From Lophius americanus (Eukaryota; Chordata; Actinopteri; Lophiiformes; Lophiidae): 64,000 nucleotides of DNA. Each line of letters opens with the position of its first letter. Position 1 is the first letter of the stretch. The notes under the pieces are model-generated. The model was not told where the DNA came from. It saw only the letters and a program-made list of their open reading frames with translations, and ran no database searches. The stretch lies in NCBI GenBank assembly GCA_037951165.1, contig JBBDHG010000124.1, forward strand, positions 2,729,001 through 2,793,000, given 5' to 3'. Made by a program: the position numbers and the translations under genes. Shown piece after piece: positions 35,389 through 48,818 of this stretch.

Positions 35389-36314
35389 TTTCTTTTGTTA
35401 TATTAACGCTCACTAAACACGATTATGTAACTTCATACATCCAAAACAGAATAATAACCCTCAAACAAAAAGTTGAGATAATCTAATTAAAATCACAATA
35501 TTTTCCACTGAAATACAAAATCCCATCATGAAAAAGTGTAATAAGTCAGATTCTTTTTTTTACTGTTTAAAAGCAAGTTTGACCAAACTATTTGTGGGTT
35601 AAGGTTAATTTAGATGTCTGAAATTAATTAAATTGATTAATTCCCCAAAGAATGAAAATGTGAAAATGAATATTTTTCTTGGTGAGGACGTTAAAGAGCT
35701 AAGATTATTTTAAATGAAGGTTCAGCTAATCTCTTTCATCAGATCTGTGAACCAAAATCAAATAATTTAATCACATTATTAAGGTAAAAGATAACGAAAC
35801 CATGGATCGAGTAAATGAGACTCATCTCTTAAAACATTATGATTATAATTATTATGAGTTTCCAGCTAACTCAACTGACACACAACAATGCAACAAAATT
35901 CAATTTGTTTTCACGAACTTAACTGTTTATTCTGCTCTACATGAAATAATTTAGGGAAAATGTAATGTTTTAACTGTTGTGATCAAGCAATTCACTCCAA
36001 ATTATTAAGTTGCATCAGATCAATCCATTTTTGTGGGTTCAAGAAGTCTTAATTTGAAATAATACCCGTTAAAGGGAGCGTCGTCTAAAAAACTAACATA
36101 AATATTAGGTATTCATTGATCCGTGTGTACGTTTGTTGAATTAAACTAAAAAAGTTCAATTTTTGAGGGTGGAAATGTTACCTATAGCAGCAAACCACCT
36201 GTCTTCACACGACGATTCAAATGTTGCCATTTTCTGGGGAAAGATCCTGATTGGTCCTCAGAAGAGCACGACATCATCATCATCATTTTCTCTGAATAAA
36301 TCCCAAAACACAAC

Positions 36315-36839
36315 AATCATTTATCTTTCTGTAAACGCTTATCCTAGTGGTGTTCTGGGGGACGAGGGGGGGGCAAATCCCAGCTGACATTGGGTGAGAT
36401 CACCTACATTCACATCAATGCGTGACTTCACACCCCATCATTTTTGCTGGTTTGCTAGTTTTGCGTATTGTTGTTTTGCATTCGTACGTCAATGTCGTGA
36501 AAATGATCCTGTGTGTTTGGGGGGCAGTTTCACAATTATTGCGTTTTGCTCATTTACACACTGATGAAAACAGTATCCTTTCAAATGTTTGATTTTCAGG
36601 CCCCTAAAATGCTGTTGTCTTCTAAAGATGAGGTCAAAACTAAACGGACATCTAAAACAACTGCTGTGTATTGTCTCCCTTGACCGTCACCAGTTCCTAC
36701 ACAGGTTCTTGGACTGTGGATGGATCTTGCAGAACCTGGAGGGAACCCACTCAAAACATTGGAGAACATGGAGACCCCAAACAGATGGTCCGAGGTTCTC
36801 ATCTGGATTTGAACCCAGAACCTTCTCATTGTGATGCAA
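36315..36839 (-). mobile_element. Degenerate tRNA-derived SINE, unit III
   Basis: Counterpart of 9681-10205. Confidence 0.6.
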
Positions 36840-37442
36840 CGCTGTAATGAATACTTAAAAGTGTAGATTTGGAAGAACGTGTCCTGCTGACATGGGTTCA
36901 TGTCAGAGTCAGATGATCAGGAGACAATAATTGTTTTTACAGGATTCTGTCTTACTTTTCTCTTGAGCTTAAACTCAGTCTTAAATTAGCAGGATTTAGA
37001 GGTGATCAACGTGTCTGAGCTTCATCTCCTCCAAACATCTCCTGTTCGATCTTTGGCTCATGTCCCACTCCTCCAGCAGGTCTCATGAAGATCCATCCAG
37101 TAGTTTGTGTCTGATCCTGCTAAAACACACACACAAACAAACAAACAAACAAACTTCCCTGATGGAGCTAATGAAGTCCTTCTCTTCAAGTCACAATTTT
37201 ATTGCTCCCAGAATGCTTTGCAGCTTACAGCATGCCATTGTAGTGGCGCTGATAAACCAGAATACTGTACAGGTTTTACTGTAAATGATAATGGTAATAA
37301 AACGTTTACAGTGTAGAGACAGAAACCAAAGGCCTTCTATTACACTGTAAACTTTAACAAGTTGACTTTACTGGAAATGAATTGGAGAAATAAGTAAAGT
37401 TGATCATTCCTTTAAGGTTGAACAAACTGTATTAAGTCTTAA

Positions 37443-37464
37443 CTCGGTCACCATGGTGACCGAG
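37443..37464. promoter_or_regulatory. 22-bp RFX-like palindrome upstream of CTLD-3
   Basis: Identical to 10809-10830. Confidence 0.5.
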
Positions 37465-38120
37465 GATCATTGAGTTTGCTTCAGTTGGTTCTGGGTGGAT
37501 GTTTGCCTCATCATCAAACTTCATCACCAAAGAAGAAGAAGGAATCAAACATCTTATGTTGATTCTGTCAATAATAATAATAATAATAATTGGTGTTTCA
37601 TTCTCTCATTATCCTCGCTAAATGTGGGGGTAGTGGTTGACATCCTCTATGAAGCAAGATGTTCTGCTCCACAGGGTTCTTCTCAGTGAGGTCAATGAGG
37701 GCAGCATCATCAGCAGATAAAAGATCTCAGATCAGTTGTTCCGCATCTTTGTTTGAGTTTGGTACCGGATGTAGACGCCGTCTCTGACTTCAGCATCTCC
37801 AGTGGTCTTCTGGAGCGTCATGATGAAGAAGATGGTGAGAAGAGCTGGAGCGAGGACACAGACCAGTTTGACTTCATTGACTGGTAGCTGATCCACAGAA
37901 GATTCTGTTATTGTTCATGATTCTGGTGTCATTAGTTCAGGAGACATAAAAGCAGCCCGGTGTCAGTTTTCAACAATCAACCTGATCTGGAACCAAACCA
38001 ACCAGGCAGTGGTTCATGAAGACTGTCAGGAAAACAGGTCAGAGTCCAGGGTTACACAGTGAAATCATCTTCCCCCGCATGTTGCAGAATCGGGCCAACA
38101 TCAGTTGATACTGCCGCCCA

Positions 38121-38170
38121 CACGCCCACGTGGGCGTGACTCAGCGAGGTTCAGGTGTGTGTATATAAAG
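38121..38170 (+). promoter_or_regulatory. CTLD-3 core promoter
   Basis: E-box palindrome 38121-38138, overlapping AP-1 site, TATATAAAG 38162-38170. One base differs after the AP-1 site (CAGCGAGG). Confidence 0.75.
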
Positions 38171-38357
38171 AGCAGAGCGGCGTCCAGTCGTCACTGAAAC
38201 CCTCAGCAGAAACCTGAACATCATCTCCTCACCTTTACCTGACAGGTAAGACACCAGCTGGCTCCTCCTCCTGCAGTGAAGATCATGGTTCTGCTGTCTC
38301 TGTTTCTTTACTGCCAGGCCTGTTTCCTCCACAGAGAACAATCTGTAGATCATCACC

Positions 38358-41204
38358 ATGAAGACGGTCCTGGTCCTCTCCATCCTCCTCTGTGCTGCCT
38401 TTGCAGGTCAGATCATTCAGACGCACATTAGGATCCATGTTCTCAGGAGCTCTTCTCTAACATGCTGTTCTTGTTGTGGTTCCCTCTGCAGTTCCAGCTG
38501 AAGAAAAAGCTCCAGGTCAGTATTGAAGCTCTTTGTTTGAACACACAGTCAGTCAGACGTGCTTCTATCTGACTCCAACATTCATGTGGTCCTTCCACAG
38601 GAGCAGCAGTGGAGGTTGTGAAAGAAGAAGTGGCTGCTGCACCAGGTGAGTCTCTTCTCTGAAGGTCCTTCAGGTGATGTCAGGATGGAGATTCTCTGCA
38701 CACAGAGAGACTTTTGTGCCTAAAATAAACCCAGTTGTGGTTAAAATGTGAATCTCTGGAGGCTGTGAAGTGCAGCTCTATGAATGCAGGTGGATTTGAT
38801 CGTTGGGGGAGCAGGGACGGCCAGGTTGGCTGTTTGACCTGCAGGACTGATGACATCATTCTGAGCTGCGGCCTAATCTGCTCATGCTAATGAGTTCCTG
38901 TTAGCATGATGTCATAGCTTGAGGTCTGATGAAGCTGTTGGTGTTTCAGAGATGGAGAACATGATGATGGAGACAGAAGATGTGAAAGAAGTTCTGCCAG
39001 AAGATTCTGTTCCTGTTCTTGGAGACGGTAATCAGACAGGACTTTTATATAAAACGTGTTTATTTAGACTCACATCTAGACATATGAGGAAAGTTACTGT
39101 GGTATCCTTAACCACTGTTAAAGAAACTTAATGCATTTTCCCTGAAAGACAAAAAAGTTGACAGAGACAAAATTCAAGTGCAATTTGACTAATCTCATTT
39201 TCACCAATATCTTAGGTCTTTATTTCCAACTCCTACTAGTGTTTTGCTCCTTCAGAGCAGGAGGACCATCAGGGTATTTCTGCAGGTGTCTGCAAGTTAC
39301 TCCTCTCTCTCTTCTGTCTCTCTGCAGCTCGCAATAACTTCTGTCCAGACCACTGGACCCGCCAAGGCTCTCGCTGCTACGTCTTCGTCAGTAGTAGCTT
39401 GAGCTGGTACAAAGCTAAGGTAGTGATACGCTAACACCTCTATGCTAAGCTAACACTTGTTCTATAACACGGAGGCTTAGAGACTCTGGATGGTGATGGT
39501 TTCTGTTGGTAGGTCAGGAACTCAACACACTTCCATGTAGAGGACGAAGGTGAAGACTTGAAATGTTACAAAGACGCCTCTGTGCTTCCTCTGTCCAACA
39601 GGAGCACTGCCAAATCCTGGGAGCTCACCTGGCCTCGGCCACCAACCCCAGAGAGTACGCCTTCCTCCAGCAACTGACAAAGACAGCTGGTCAGAGCATG
39701 GCATGGATGGGAGGCTTCAACGTGCAGGTATGAATCCATGAAGAATCACCAGGTCCAGACCAGGTCCGGTCCAGAGACTTTCACGAGATTCCTGACACTC
39801 TTGCTCTTTGTCTCTCAGGGAACCTGGATGTGGAGCGACGGTGAAGGTTTCTATTACAACAACTGGTACTCCTCCTCCACCCCCAGCACCAACTCCTGCT
39901 TGTTCTTACGCTCCTCCTGTAAGTCCTCCTGTTAGTTTTGGTCCGATAGAGACATCGTCTTTATCCTTTTTGTTTACTCAGAGGGGAAACGACATGAAGG
40001 AAACATAATAATAATAATACATTTAATTTATAATGCACTTAACATGAAGACATCTTTGTCAAAGCCTGACTTTAAGTCAAGGGAACATTCACCAAACTAG
40101 TGACGGTTTTAGAAGGTGCTCTCTTTCTACATGTTTTGATATGTGATCCAGATCAGAGAGAACCAGAATCTTTTTTGATCTTCATTAACTTCAGTTTGTA
40201 CAGAAAGCAGCAACCAGATTCTTCACCAAAGCCAAACAGAGAGACGTTATTCCTCCCGTTTCAGCCTCCCGTCATCGGCTTGCGGTCACTTTTAGAAATG
40301 ATTTCAGAATTTTGTCGATAACTTTTAAGGTCTGTTCTGGACTCACTCTGAAATACATCAAAGCTGATGTCCTGACTCAATACATCGAAACCTGAGGTCC
40401 TTTCAGCCGTCCTTTAATCCAGGCTAAGGACCAAGGAAGGCCAGGTCTTCTCAAGCTCTCTGGAATAATCCTGATGGGATCAGACTGTTATGATCCATAA
40501 CCTCTTTTGAATCGGGTTTTAAACACATCTCTAAGAATGCACTTTAGGGGGTCTTGGTCCAAATGTTGCTGTATTTACTGAATTTAAATGTAACTGGGAG
40601 CGTTGTGAGTCAAAGGAGACTTATTCCCCGTTTAGATGACACTTCCTCTTCTTCTTTCAGTTATTCCCCTTCGGGGTCGCCACAACGGATCCTCCCATCC
40701 TAATTTAAAGCCGGTACATTGCTAACTTATGGAACCTGGCAGTTGTTATTAATCCGGCCAATGACCAATACGGTTTGAAATCAGTTTTATGTTGCGCATG
40801 TTTACTTAGCATAGGTTTTACGCCGGAAACAACCCTCCCCATTTATCCGGGCTTGGGTCCGGCCTTAGAAGTTCACTGGCTTCTGACCCCTCGTTGGCTT
40901 AGTGTCCCATTTAGGTCACACCAATTAGATTGCTATCTTGTGCAGAGATGGAAATTGAAGCTTTGGAACCTCAGATCAAAAACGTACATTTCAGGCCGCC
41001 AAAATGTTGTTGTAATTAAAATTGTCCATTTGTCATCCATGCAAATATAAAATTAGACTTTTAATAAAGGTAAGAGAGTAAAACATGAATTACTACAATT
41101 AATGATGTTTCTTTTTGTTAAATCTAATCTCAGATGGATGGGGAAACTACAACTGTAACCACGCACAAAGCTTCATCTGCTCCAAGGACCCTTTCAGCTG
41201 TTAA
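38358..41204 (+). CDS. CTLD-3: secreted C-type lectin-like protein, 194 aa
   Basis: Coding exons are 38358-38406, 38492-38515, 38601-38645, 38950-39027, 39328-39419, 39602-39727, 39819-39918 and 41134-41204. All junctions are GT-AG. Private changes are Val17 (for Ala, the residue right after the predicted signal peptide, which may shift the cleavage site) and Arg77 (for His, in the first CTLD loop between C71 and C82). It shares Val51 and Leu121 with CTLD-2. All cysteines are intact and no stop or frameshift is seen. Confidence 0.92.
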
Positions 41205-41382
41205 CTTGGAGCCTTGGGAAGGACCCGCCGGGATCTTTCTTCTGTTTGAATCCAAACCATCAACTTTGTTGTGTCTCAGTGATTTATTTACACTTTCTTG
41301 TTTTGTTTTCTTAAGAGTGTGAAATTATAAAATGTTAAAAAGTGAAAAGTACTTTTTGTTTGTGATTGATGATGTTTGATAA

Positions 41383-41388
41383 AATAAA
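41383..41388 (+). terminator. Poly(A) signal of CTLD-3
   Basis: AATAAA, conserved position. Confidence 0.75.
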
Positions 41389-41917
41389 TGTTATAAGAAC
41401 AGAATAATGTCAGATCTTCCTTGTGACCTGAGTGGTAATCTGAGTCATTCCAGAGGAAAGGAACCAACAGACGGATGGTTCAGGATGTAGAACTGAACAA
41501 GTTACCATTAAACTACCTGGAAGACTGGACCTTAAAAAGAGTCCATCAGAACACTTGTCACAGCTTCAGGACCTGGTTGTTACTCTAATCATCATCATGT
41601 TCAGTATTAGTTTACAGCAACATTATCAAGTGATACATTTCATTTATGACTCTATAGTATCATTAGAAGGAAAAATATAACAGTCAGTATCATGCTGATA
41701 TATTTGGATGTCATGTCTTGTCTAATAACTGTTTGATTCAGTTTCTATGTGATACCCTGGGAAAGAACGTTACATGTTTTGGAAAGTGAAGTCCAATACA
41801 AACATATCATTCGCATATACACACGAACATGATCCTTAGTCTAACTACATAAAACTATATCATTAGCCTATACAGACACACATGATCTTTAGTCTAAAAA
41901 CCACAGTTTCAAAACCA

Positions 41918-43608
41918 TTTCTCATCCTGGCCGCTTCACACTCGGCTTTAAATCATCACAGTGCGAGCTAGAGGTCAGTATTTGAATGTGCCAATAGCAC
42001 CACATCATCCAAAAAAAGCAGAGACGGGACCCTAAGACCACTGAACCTGAGACCCTCCGCCACTTGGCTACGCCTAGAAATTCTGTCCATAAAAATTTGA
42101 TGACCACATAATGTTGAAGAGGCGTGTCAGCCATGACAGCCGTACAACATCCAGAGCTTTCAGATACTCAGGGCGGATCTCATCCACCCCCGGGACGTTG
42201 CCACCGCGGAGTTGTATAACAGCCGCAGCAACCTCAGCCCCAGTGAACAGTGGATCCACCTCCAAGTCATTCCGCTCTGGTTCCTCCTGGGAATACCTGT
42301 TGGTGGGATTGAGGAGATGCCCAGAGTATTCCTTCCACCGCCCGACAACTTTCTCAGTTGAGTTCAGCAAATACCCATCCAGCCCGTCAACAGAGTGGAC
42401 CAATGACCACTTTCCCCCCCTGAGACGCCGGACAGTTTACCAGAATTTTTTCTAGGCCGACCCAAATTCTTCTTCCATGGTGTCAGCAAACTTCTCCCAC
42501 GATCGGGTTTTTGTCTCTGTGACTACCACAGCGACGTGCCGCTTGGCCTGCCGGTAGCTGTCAGCTGCTTCAGAAGTCGATCAATGATCTGCGACCTAGG
42601 GTGTCCTGGTGCCAAATGCACTGGTGGACACCCTTTTGTTTGAACATGGTGTTCGCTATGGACAAACTGTGACTAGTACAGAAGTCCAATAACTGAACAC
42701 CACTAGGGTTCAGATCAGGCAGGCCAGTCCTCCCAATTCCGCCACTCCAGGTCTCACTTTCATTGCCCACGTATGCATTCAAGTCTCACAGTAGGACAAT
42801 GGAGTCCCCAGTCGGGGTGCTTTCCAGCACCCGCTCCAAGGACTCCAGAAAAGGTTGGTTCTCTGAACTGCTGTTTGGCGCATAAGCGTACACAACAGTC
42901 AGGACCCGTTATCCAACCCGAATGCGCAGGGAAGCAATCCTTTCATCCACTGGGGTAAACCCCAATACATGGGCAGAGAGCTTCTCTTCCGCCTCTCAAC
43001 TGAAGCAACTCCAGCATAGTAGAGGGTGCAGGTTGGTCCCCCATCGAGAAGGCAGGTTCCAGAGCCATGGCTGTGCGTAGAGGCGAGCCCGACTATATCT
43101 ATTCTGTGCCTCTCAACCTCTCGCACAAGCTCAGGCTCCTTCTCCATCAGTGACGTAAAATTCCATGAACCCATCGTCAGCTTTTCTAGCCGGGGATTGG
43201 ACCGCCAAGGCCGCTGCCTTTTCCTACTGCCCGATCCACAATGCACCGGACCCCTGCGGATTCCTCCGTGGGTGTTGGGCCCACGGGAGGACGGACCGAT
43301 GTCCCTGCTTTGGGCTAAACCCGACCGAGCCCCATGGGTGAAGGCCTGGCCACCAGACGCTCGCTGGCGGGCGGGCCTCTACTCCGGGCCTGGCTCCAGG
43401 GTGGGGCCCCGGTAACCCTCCGGGCAAGGTACTTCAGTCCTTGATTTTTCCTCTCATCAGGGGTCTTGACCGCTCTTTGTGTGACCCTTCCATTAGGACC
43501 TCTTTGCCATGGGAGACCCTACCAGGGGCAAATTGCCCCAGACAACACAGCTCCTAGGTACTCAAACCCCTCCACCACGATAAGGCGGCGGTTGTCGAAG
43601 GGGTCATA
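41918..43608 (-). mobile_element. Defective APE-type LINE, unit IV
   Basis: Same deletions as the other copies but the most diverged: GSWNFTSL for GSWNVTSL, HRIDIVGL for HRLDIVGL, and the catalytic-type motif reads FLDD in place of FSDD. Confidence 0.87.
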
Positions 43609-43727
43609 ACTGAATTTAACTGAGAATAATCTGATTTACAATTTCACCGAAGACCTAAGACAGACGTTCTAATACTATATTTAGTTTTACTTAAAGACAC
43701 TTTTAAATAAATTGGTTTAAAATACAA

Positions 43728-43893
43728 GAGTCATGCTTAACCAATTGAAACCTGTCAAGGTTCATGTTCTAATGTTCAGTAACTGGGTTGTAAAGCCATG
43801 TCTACTGTGGTATTGTAGGCCCCATGTCCACATTCTACACTGTGAATACATAGAGAAAAATAATAACAACATAAATGATGGACTCATCTACAA
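43728..43893. other. 166-bp insert only in unit IV
   Basis: It interrupts the AT-rich stretch present in the other units and is bounded by TACAA on both sides (43723-43727 and 43889-43893). No known element is recognised. Confidence 0.65.
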
Positions 43894-44818
43894 AATCAAT
43901 ATGAATTCCAAAGGTATTCTTTTTTGAGCACTTAAAAGCAGCCACCATTGTCCACCATAAGCCCCATTGTAAGAGACAAAACAAGACTTTAATATAGAAA
44001 ATATGATGATGGTGGTGATGATAAGGCGCTGAATCTGGTAGTTTCTATTTCATTATGCTGTTGCTGCTGCTACTGATGTTTTTTTCTGTGCTATAGGAAA
44101 GTGCTTAATTTCGACATTGTATTTTTTAGTCTCAGATTTATTGTGAAAACAATTATACAAAGGACCGTTATAAGACATCACTTTTTTGACTTGTACAATT
44201 TGTCTTGGTTTTATGATAAATAGTTAAAGTAAAAAAGTTCATGTCAATGATGTTTTGTATGAAAAACAATCCAAAAGAATAATTTTATCTCAAAGAAAGG
44301 AATTCATTATTGTGTTTGTTGAGGTGAACTTCAGAATGTGAGCTTTATTTTCATGAGACAATGAAGAATATAATAATCCCATGTATACCTCTTCATTCTT
44401 AAATTTTTGCCAATACATTATTTGCATATGAACTGCATAATTAAAAAAGAGCAATTATGTTTTAGTTGATCACTACTAAGGGTAGGGAATATAATTTAGT
44501 GATATCCAAGGTGAATAATCTGAAATTATGATTCATCTATCCAATAAGACATATAATACATCAAATTGAATTGTTATTACCACTGAACTACGGCTAGCAA
44601 AAAAAAAGGAAAGAAAAAAGTGCCTACTCCTCCGTCTGCTGTTGAAAACCTTTTTCACTGTAATTCTCTGATCCACCTAATGTAAGGCGGTTTATAGCTT
44701 AAGGGTGCCACAGAGTGTTCAGTATGACTATTTTCATGTCTATATGTTAGGTAGAACACCCGGTCCTCACATTGTGGGTCTTTTTCTCCTGGTCCTCACA
44801 AAGAGTTATGTACAAGAA

Positions 44819-44836
44819 TGTGTGTGTGTGTGTGTG
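44819..44836 (+). repeat. (TG)n microsatellite 1, unit IV (contracted)
   Basis: Only 18 bases, against 59-79 in the other units. Confidence 0.95.
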
Positions 44837-44868
44837 CGTTTGTGAGTGTTTGTATAAGATAAGAGAGA

Positions 44869-45042
44869 TAAGATAAACCTTTATTAGTCCCACAATTGGG
44901 AAATTGCAGGGTTACGGCAGCAAGAGCATTTTACAGAATACAGAATAACAGAGCAACATTGTGTAAAATAAAATAAAATTAAATGTGCAGTAGTGGACAT
45001 GTTGGGTAGTGTAGTGTCCCATAGTGCAAAGTGCAAGTGAGG

Positions 45043-45105
<63 letters not shown>

Positions 45106-45330
45106 CAGTGCTGGTTAAAAAGTCTGACTGCTGCAGGAAGGAAAGATCAGCAATATTGCTCCTTCACACACTTGGGGTGAAGGAGTCTGTCGCTGAAGGA
45201 GCTCTCCAGTGCAGAGATGGTGTCCTGCATGGTGTGTGGTTATGCACTCGGTGCATAACCATGGGCCACTGTATTGAATACCTGTGCGGACGATGTGGAC
45301 TCCAACAATTAACCTCCCAGTGGTTCACAT
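44869..45330 (-). mobile_element. LINE 3' end, unit IV
   Basis: Counterpart of 4691-5160; the hairpin at 45237-45261 has 11-bp arms because its outer base pair is lost. Confidence 0.62.
45047..45099 (+). repeat. (TG)n microsatellite 2, unit IV
   Basis: 53 bases of TG. Confidence 0.96.
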
Positions 45331-45658
45331 CTCACATCTTAATGCTGACCTTCTCATGGGGGGTCTTACCCTCCATTTTTATTTAATTTATTTTTTTTAT
45401 TATTTTGCTTAATCATAAGTATGAGCATCCCATCTCTTGACTTTAACATACTGCATCCACCCACAGATATGTATTGTAGGGTTCACTCTATAATCTGTCT
45501 GATTCACTGTGGAGAACAGGAAAAGGGCAGGTAGGGGTTCAGACATGTAGAAATACTGCGACTGTTGTTTTTCACGCACAGAATCTACAATCTGGTATAA
45601 ATAAAGAAACTTAGAAAAGACTAAACTGGTCTGGCAGGTCTCAGTAGTTTCCGAGCCC

Positions 45659-46029
45659 TCACCTCTGCTCCTGTGGAGCACAACTGGACCACATGAATGT
45701 TGGAGTCAGATAGAAGCACATCTGACTGACTGTGTGTGTTCAAACAAAGAGCTTCAATACTGACCTGGAGCCTTTTCTTCAGCTGGAGCTGCAGAGGGAA
45801 CCACAACAAGAACAGCATGTTAGAGAAGAGTTCTTCAGAACATGGATTCTAGTGTGTGTATGAATGATCTGAGCTGCAAAGGCAGCACAGAGGAGGATGG
45901 AGAGGACCAACCACCATCATCACCAATGGTGATGATCTACAGATTGTTCTCTGTGCAGGAAACAGACCTGGCAGTAAAGAAACAGAGATGGCAGAACCAT
46001 GATCTTCACTGCAGGAGAAGGAGCACATG
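45659..46029 (-). pseudogene. Inverted lectin pseudogene, unit IV
   Basis: Counterpart of 5490-5858; same inactivating changes, so it predates the amplification. Confidence 0.87.
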
Positions 46030-46258
46030 GCGTTACACAATCCTGAGCAGGCGGTTGGACTCTGTTTGCACAGAGGAATATTTAGCAAGAAGATAGTTTC
46101 TTCTTTGAGGAGAAAAAATTTTGAAGAGAGAATATCTCCTCAAGAATTATCAAAATTCTACAAGAATACATGAATAAATTTGCAATTTAAAATAGAATCA
46201 GAATCAGAATGCCTTTATTGTCATAGCATGTGCCACATACGAAGAAATGATGGTATCT

Positions 46259-46377
46259 CGGTCCTGGTCCTCTCCATCCTCCTCTGTGCTGCCTTTGCAG
46301 GTCAGATCATTCAGACACACACTAGAATCCATGTTCTCAGGAGCTCTTCTCTAACATGCTGTTCTTGTTGTGGTTCC
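46259..46377 (+). pseudogene. Direct lectin exon 2/intron 2 fragment, unit IV
   Basis: Counterpart of 6088-6206. Confidence 0.86.
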
Positions 46378-46938
46378 TTAACAAGTCAGGTCTTCATGTT
46401 TCTTTTTAACAGAGAGTTCCCAAGGTGCTTTTCTTGTGCTAAATATTAGAAATGACCATCCCTATATCAGAACACAAAACTGTGATCCAGTAACAACTTT
46501 TTCATCATCTTCCTCGTTGGTCTTTCGAGGTCAAGCTTTTCTTCATCGTCTTTTCTACCTCGGTCTGTCATACCAGTGTTTGGTTTTTCGATTCCAGGCT
46601 AATGTACAAATACTGGGCCCCACTCTCTGGAGAACACTACAACAATGGTTATGCATTTCTTTACACATGTAAAAATAGAATCCAACTATCACAAATTGAA
46701 ATTGTCAGCACAAAATGTCCACTTAGTTATTCGGGCAAGTTCCAACTGAATTTACTGCTGTTGATTGAACTAAGTTGATCAAATTAAACCCAAGTTAATT
46801 CATCAAGGTTGATTCCATTTAGTAATTTACTTACAACTTATTTGTTAATATTAGTTTCCAAGTTAATTTATTAATATTGACATACTGGTGTTGATTCCAA
46901 TTAGTTACTTGGTATTGGTCCACCGAAATGGAAAATAT

Positions 46939-47366
46939 CTAGAGATGTAGGAAAGGGGTAGAGGTAACACAGGTGGAGGGTTTCATCATCTTGAACCTGA
47001 ACTCAAAAAAAAAAAACTCAAATTCTTGCTGTGAGATTTCTGGGAAGCACTTTAGAGGGTGGGAAATCTCAAACTGTGAGTAAGCAGACTGGATAGGTAG
47101 AGTGGAGCAACCAGAAAGGACAGAACGGATTGAGTCAATTTGCGAATTGAAGAAAGCCATGAAATTATTACAGTGCTCTTCTGTAATTTCTGGGACTTAG
47201 AATTTCCAGGACTGGTTTTGATAATGTTCAAGTAGAACAGTGACTGAGCCTCTCTAAGCGACTTTGAGTAGACTATTTGGTGTTCCCGAAACGCTAGCTT
47301 GTGGACAGTAAGACCTGAAGCCTTGTAACACTGCTCAAGGACACGCCCAGCTGCCTTCTACAGCAA
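46939..47366 (-). mobile_element. L2-like LINE pre-RT fragment, unit IV
   Basis: Counterpart of 6768-7196; resembles the unit I version (AATTCTTGCTGTG flank). Confidence 0.74.
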
Positions 47367-48042
47367 TCACACCAATAAACTCTGGATGAGTTTCCTGTTA
47401 ATAGCATTTACAGTCAGCTCTTGATAAGAGTCAAGGACACAATAAGTCTCTGAAGTCTCTGCAGCTGACCCAGAATGCTGAACAGAACACTTAAGGCCTA
47501 AGCTAGCTCTTAGCTATGCTGTTATAAGCTCAGAATGCTAGGTGGACTTCCCATGATGCTCTCTTCCTTCAGTTCTGAAGGTGTTCTGAATAAAGCTTTC
47601 ATTGTGGAATGTTGGCATTTAAATAAAAGGGACTCAACAGACTTACAGACTTTCAACCCGTCTGACCAACTCTTTTGCAAACGTCAGATTTTTCTCAGCC
47701 TGTTGTTCACGGACCTCAGACCCTTAACTATAATACTCCTGACCCAATCCTCACATGGGAACACCTCCAGAACTTAACTTACAGGTTTTCAGTTTTCAGC
47801 ACTTTTTCTGAACCGCTCCCAACAGAATCACTGAATACTCTTTAATACTATATCCTCACCCCAGCCTTCCTCCTCACCCCCACCTCACTGGCCTGGTGAC
47901 TCTTCAAGAAGAAGAATAGACGTACCCAAACCATAAGCTTAACCCTCGACCAAAGGGATCCTTATCCATATCCTGACTCAGACTTAAACCGCATTGATCT
48001 AATTATAGCCCTTAAAAAGTCGGGGAAATATAAATCGGTGGT

Positions 48043-48818
48043 CGCCTCCGCGTCCTCCGCATTCCTTCGTGTTACCGCCATGAATCAAAACCCGTATCAT
48101 AGATGCATTTCAAATTTGACCCCCACTTAGATCTTTGTGTGAGGAAGAGCTTGAGTGTTTTGGAGAAAGTTTGGTTGTACATTTCTGACACTAGGGGGAG
48201 CTTTATCTGCCAAATTGTCAGGCAATAATTTATCAGCCGTTGGTGTGATTTGATCCGTATTTGGTTCTTATGAATCAACTCAAGGAGATCTATCTTTTAG
48301 ACATCATGATTAACAGTAATACTTCATATTTTACTCACTAGGGGGAGCCTTTTCATGAAAAACACAGATTTTATAACATAAGTTTCTTACCGTTGGTTCA
48401 ATTTAGATAAAATTTGTATATTCCATGTATTCTCAAGCATTCATCCGATTTTGTCCAAAATTTGTCGGATATGAATCATCTCGAGGAGATCTATCTTGTA
48501 TACGTCATATTTTACGCTATTAGTCCATATTTTACTCTCGATAGGGAGCTTATGAGAAACCTTCGTGACCGCCGCAGATCCTTTGTGTTAAAGTGATAAC
48601 TCAAAAACCATTATATGAATCATTTTCAAATTTGATACCCACATTGACGTTGGATGTGAGGAAGAACTGGAGTCATTTTTGAAAAGGGTAGCTCTAAAGA
48701 TCCAACTCTAGGGGGAGCTTTATCTCCAAAATTTTTCGGCCCATAATTCCAAAGTCCAACTATATGTCCAACTTTGTTGCATATACATCGACATGAAGAG
48801 ATCTTGAGGGATATTCCG
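48043..48818. repeat. 0.78-kb insert only in unit IV, with repeated CTAGGGGGAGC
   Basis: The other units read directly from the GGTCGC to the TTGCTGTCGGGG sequence that flank this insert. CTAGGGGGAGC occurs at 48191-48201, 48338-48348 and 48708-48718, with a degenerate copy near 48541. About 48073-48221 and 48565-48731 are diverged copies about 517 bp apart, and GGAGATCTATCTT recurs near 48285 and 48485. No coding potential or terminal inverted repeats seen. Confidence 0.8.

Larger units (their letters stand above)
26661..40033 (+). repeat. Tandem unit III (13,373 bp)
   Basis: It holds the 3' exon of CTLD-2 and exons 1-8 of CTLD-3. From about 30.3 kb to 36.4 kb it is nearly identical to unit V at an offset of about 27246, sharing private variants such as the one-base deletion that fuses two reading frames near 32907 (also at 60153). 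Confidence 0.97.
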
